From: JBAXPV01 sp037132075
GTDB taxonomy: Bacteria > Bacteroidota > Bacteroidia > Bacteroidales > CAIXZF01
Assembly (NCBI GenBank): GCA_037132075.1
Contig: JBAXPV010000083.1
Span: 1-6,012, forward strand
Length of the DNA stretch: 6,012 nt
Direction of reading: 5' to 3'
The position numbers were made by a program, and so were the translations under genes. Positions 5,663-6,012 of this stretch are shown one piece after another (position 1 is the first letter of the stretch; each line of letters starts with the position of its first letter). The notes under the pieces were generated by a model. It was given only the letters and a program-made list of their open reading frames with translations, had not been told where the DNA came from and made no database searches.

Positions 5663-6012
5663 TTACAGCAGTCCTTCATCTGCCCAGGAGAAATAAGAGG
5701 AATCTCCGATAATGAGGTGGTCAATGATATTCAGTTGGAGGAAAATTCCGGCTTCTTTGAGGTTTTTGGTGAGAAGAATATCAGCATCGCTTGGGCGGGT
5801 ATTGCCCGAAGGGTGGTTATGCGCCAGAATTATGTATGAACTATGTGTTTTTAGGGCTGTTTGAAAGATGATCTTTGGGTCCGCAACTGTCCCGGCAACA
5901 CCTCCGGTGGATACAATCTTGTATCCGATGACTTTGTTGCCTCTGTTTAACAGAAGTATGATAAATGTCTCTACATATTCAAGGTCTTTCGGCCAGATTC
6001 TCCTTAAGATTT
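5663..6012 (-). CDS. RadC-like JAB/JAMM domain protein, C-terminal part (5' end beyond the window)
   Basis: The last 115 residues of a RadC-family JAB-domain protein are visible; the start lies beyond the right edge. The metalloprotease-like signature is clear: H64-N-H66-P-S-G-N followed by S74-x-x-D77 (numbered from the first visible codon), the H-x-H-x7-S-x2-D pattern of JAMM zinc sites. Around it are the RadC-typical stretches LLNRGNKVIGY (20-30), STGG (34-37), a DP-x-x-IF segment (44-49), IIDHLIIG (95-102) and the SSYFSWADEGLL tail. Short RadC-like proteins of Bacteroidota are usually about 150 residues, so roughly 35 are probably missing. The family was once called a DNA repair protein, but its biochemical role is unsettled; copies are common on plasmids, islands and prophages. 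The gene reads towards the phage-type cluster but is separated from it by an intrinsic terminator. The family call is firm; the function is not. Confidence 0.93.
   Translation of the reverse strand, partial: ILRRIWPKDLEYVETFIILLLNRGNKVIGYKIVSTGGVAGTVADPKIIFQTALKTHSSYIILAHNHPSGNTRPSDADILLTKNLKEAGIFLQLNIIDHLIIGDSSYFSWADEGLL

Noticed and set aside
1..6012. CRISPR array, tRNA or rRNA gene, insertion sequence, toxin-antitoxin pair
   Set aside because: I saw no regularly spaced repeats, cloverleaf-like segments, transposase motifs, terminal inverted repeats or toxin-antitoxin-like gene pairs.

Overview
The window looks like a stretch of a prophage or phage-derived island in a member of the Bacteroidota. 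Three things point there. Gene starts lack clear Shine-Dalgarno sequences, and the one intergenic leader (minus strand before 1204) is A/T-rich in the Bacteroidota style. The portal-like and DUF6712-like proteins resemble those I know from phages and prophages of that phylum. The short RadC/JAB protein is of the kind common in Bacteroidota accessory regions. No taxonomic marker is present, so the host call is an inference.

Every gene I can support lies on the minus strand, so biological order runs from high to low coordinates. At the right edge is the C-terminal part of a RadC-like JAB/JAMM protein (5663 to the edge), closed by a strong intrinsic terminator (5619-5650). Next comes a tightly packed eight-gene cluster: a 94-residue small protein (5296-5580), a portal-like protein (3930-5303), a DUF6712-type connector-like protein (2930-3940), a 299-residue unknown (2027-2926), a 153-residue protein with a tail-terminator-like outline (1569-2030), and three small membrane or secreted proteins (1258-1569, 779-1204, 177-779). 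A second intrinsic terminator (122-153) closes the cluster. Most junctions overlap or are only a few bases apart. The only gap of note is 53 bases before the 141-residue gene. The left 121 bases hold no gene I can assign.

The most economical reading is a virion-assembly block (portal, connector, possible tail-completion proteins) followed by envelope or lysis-associated membrane proteins, made as one transcript. No terminase, major capsid, tail tube, tape measure, baseplate, endolysin, integrase or replication gene is visible. Those must lie outside the window, or the element is incomplete. The most notable points are the terminator-bounded cluster, an apparent internal duplication in the DUF6712-like protein, and three consecutive uncharacterised envelope proteins whose topologies suit holin and spanin roles.
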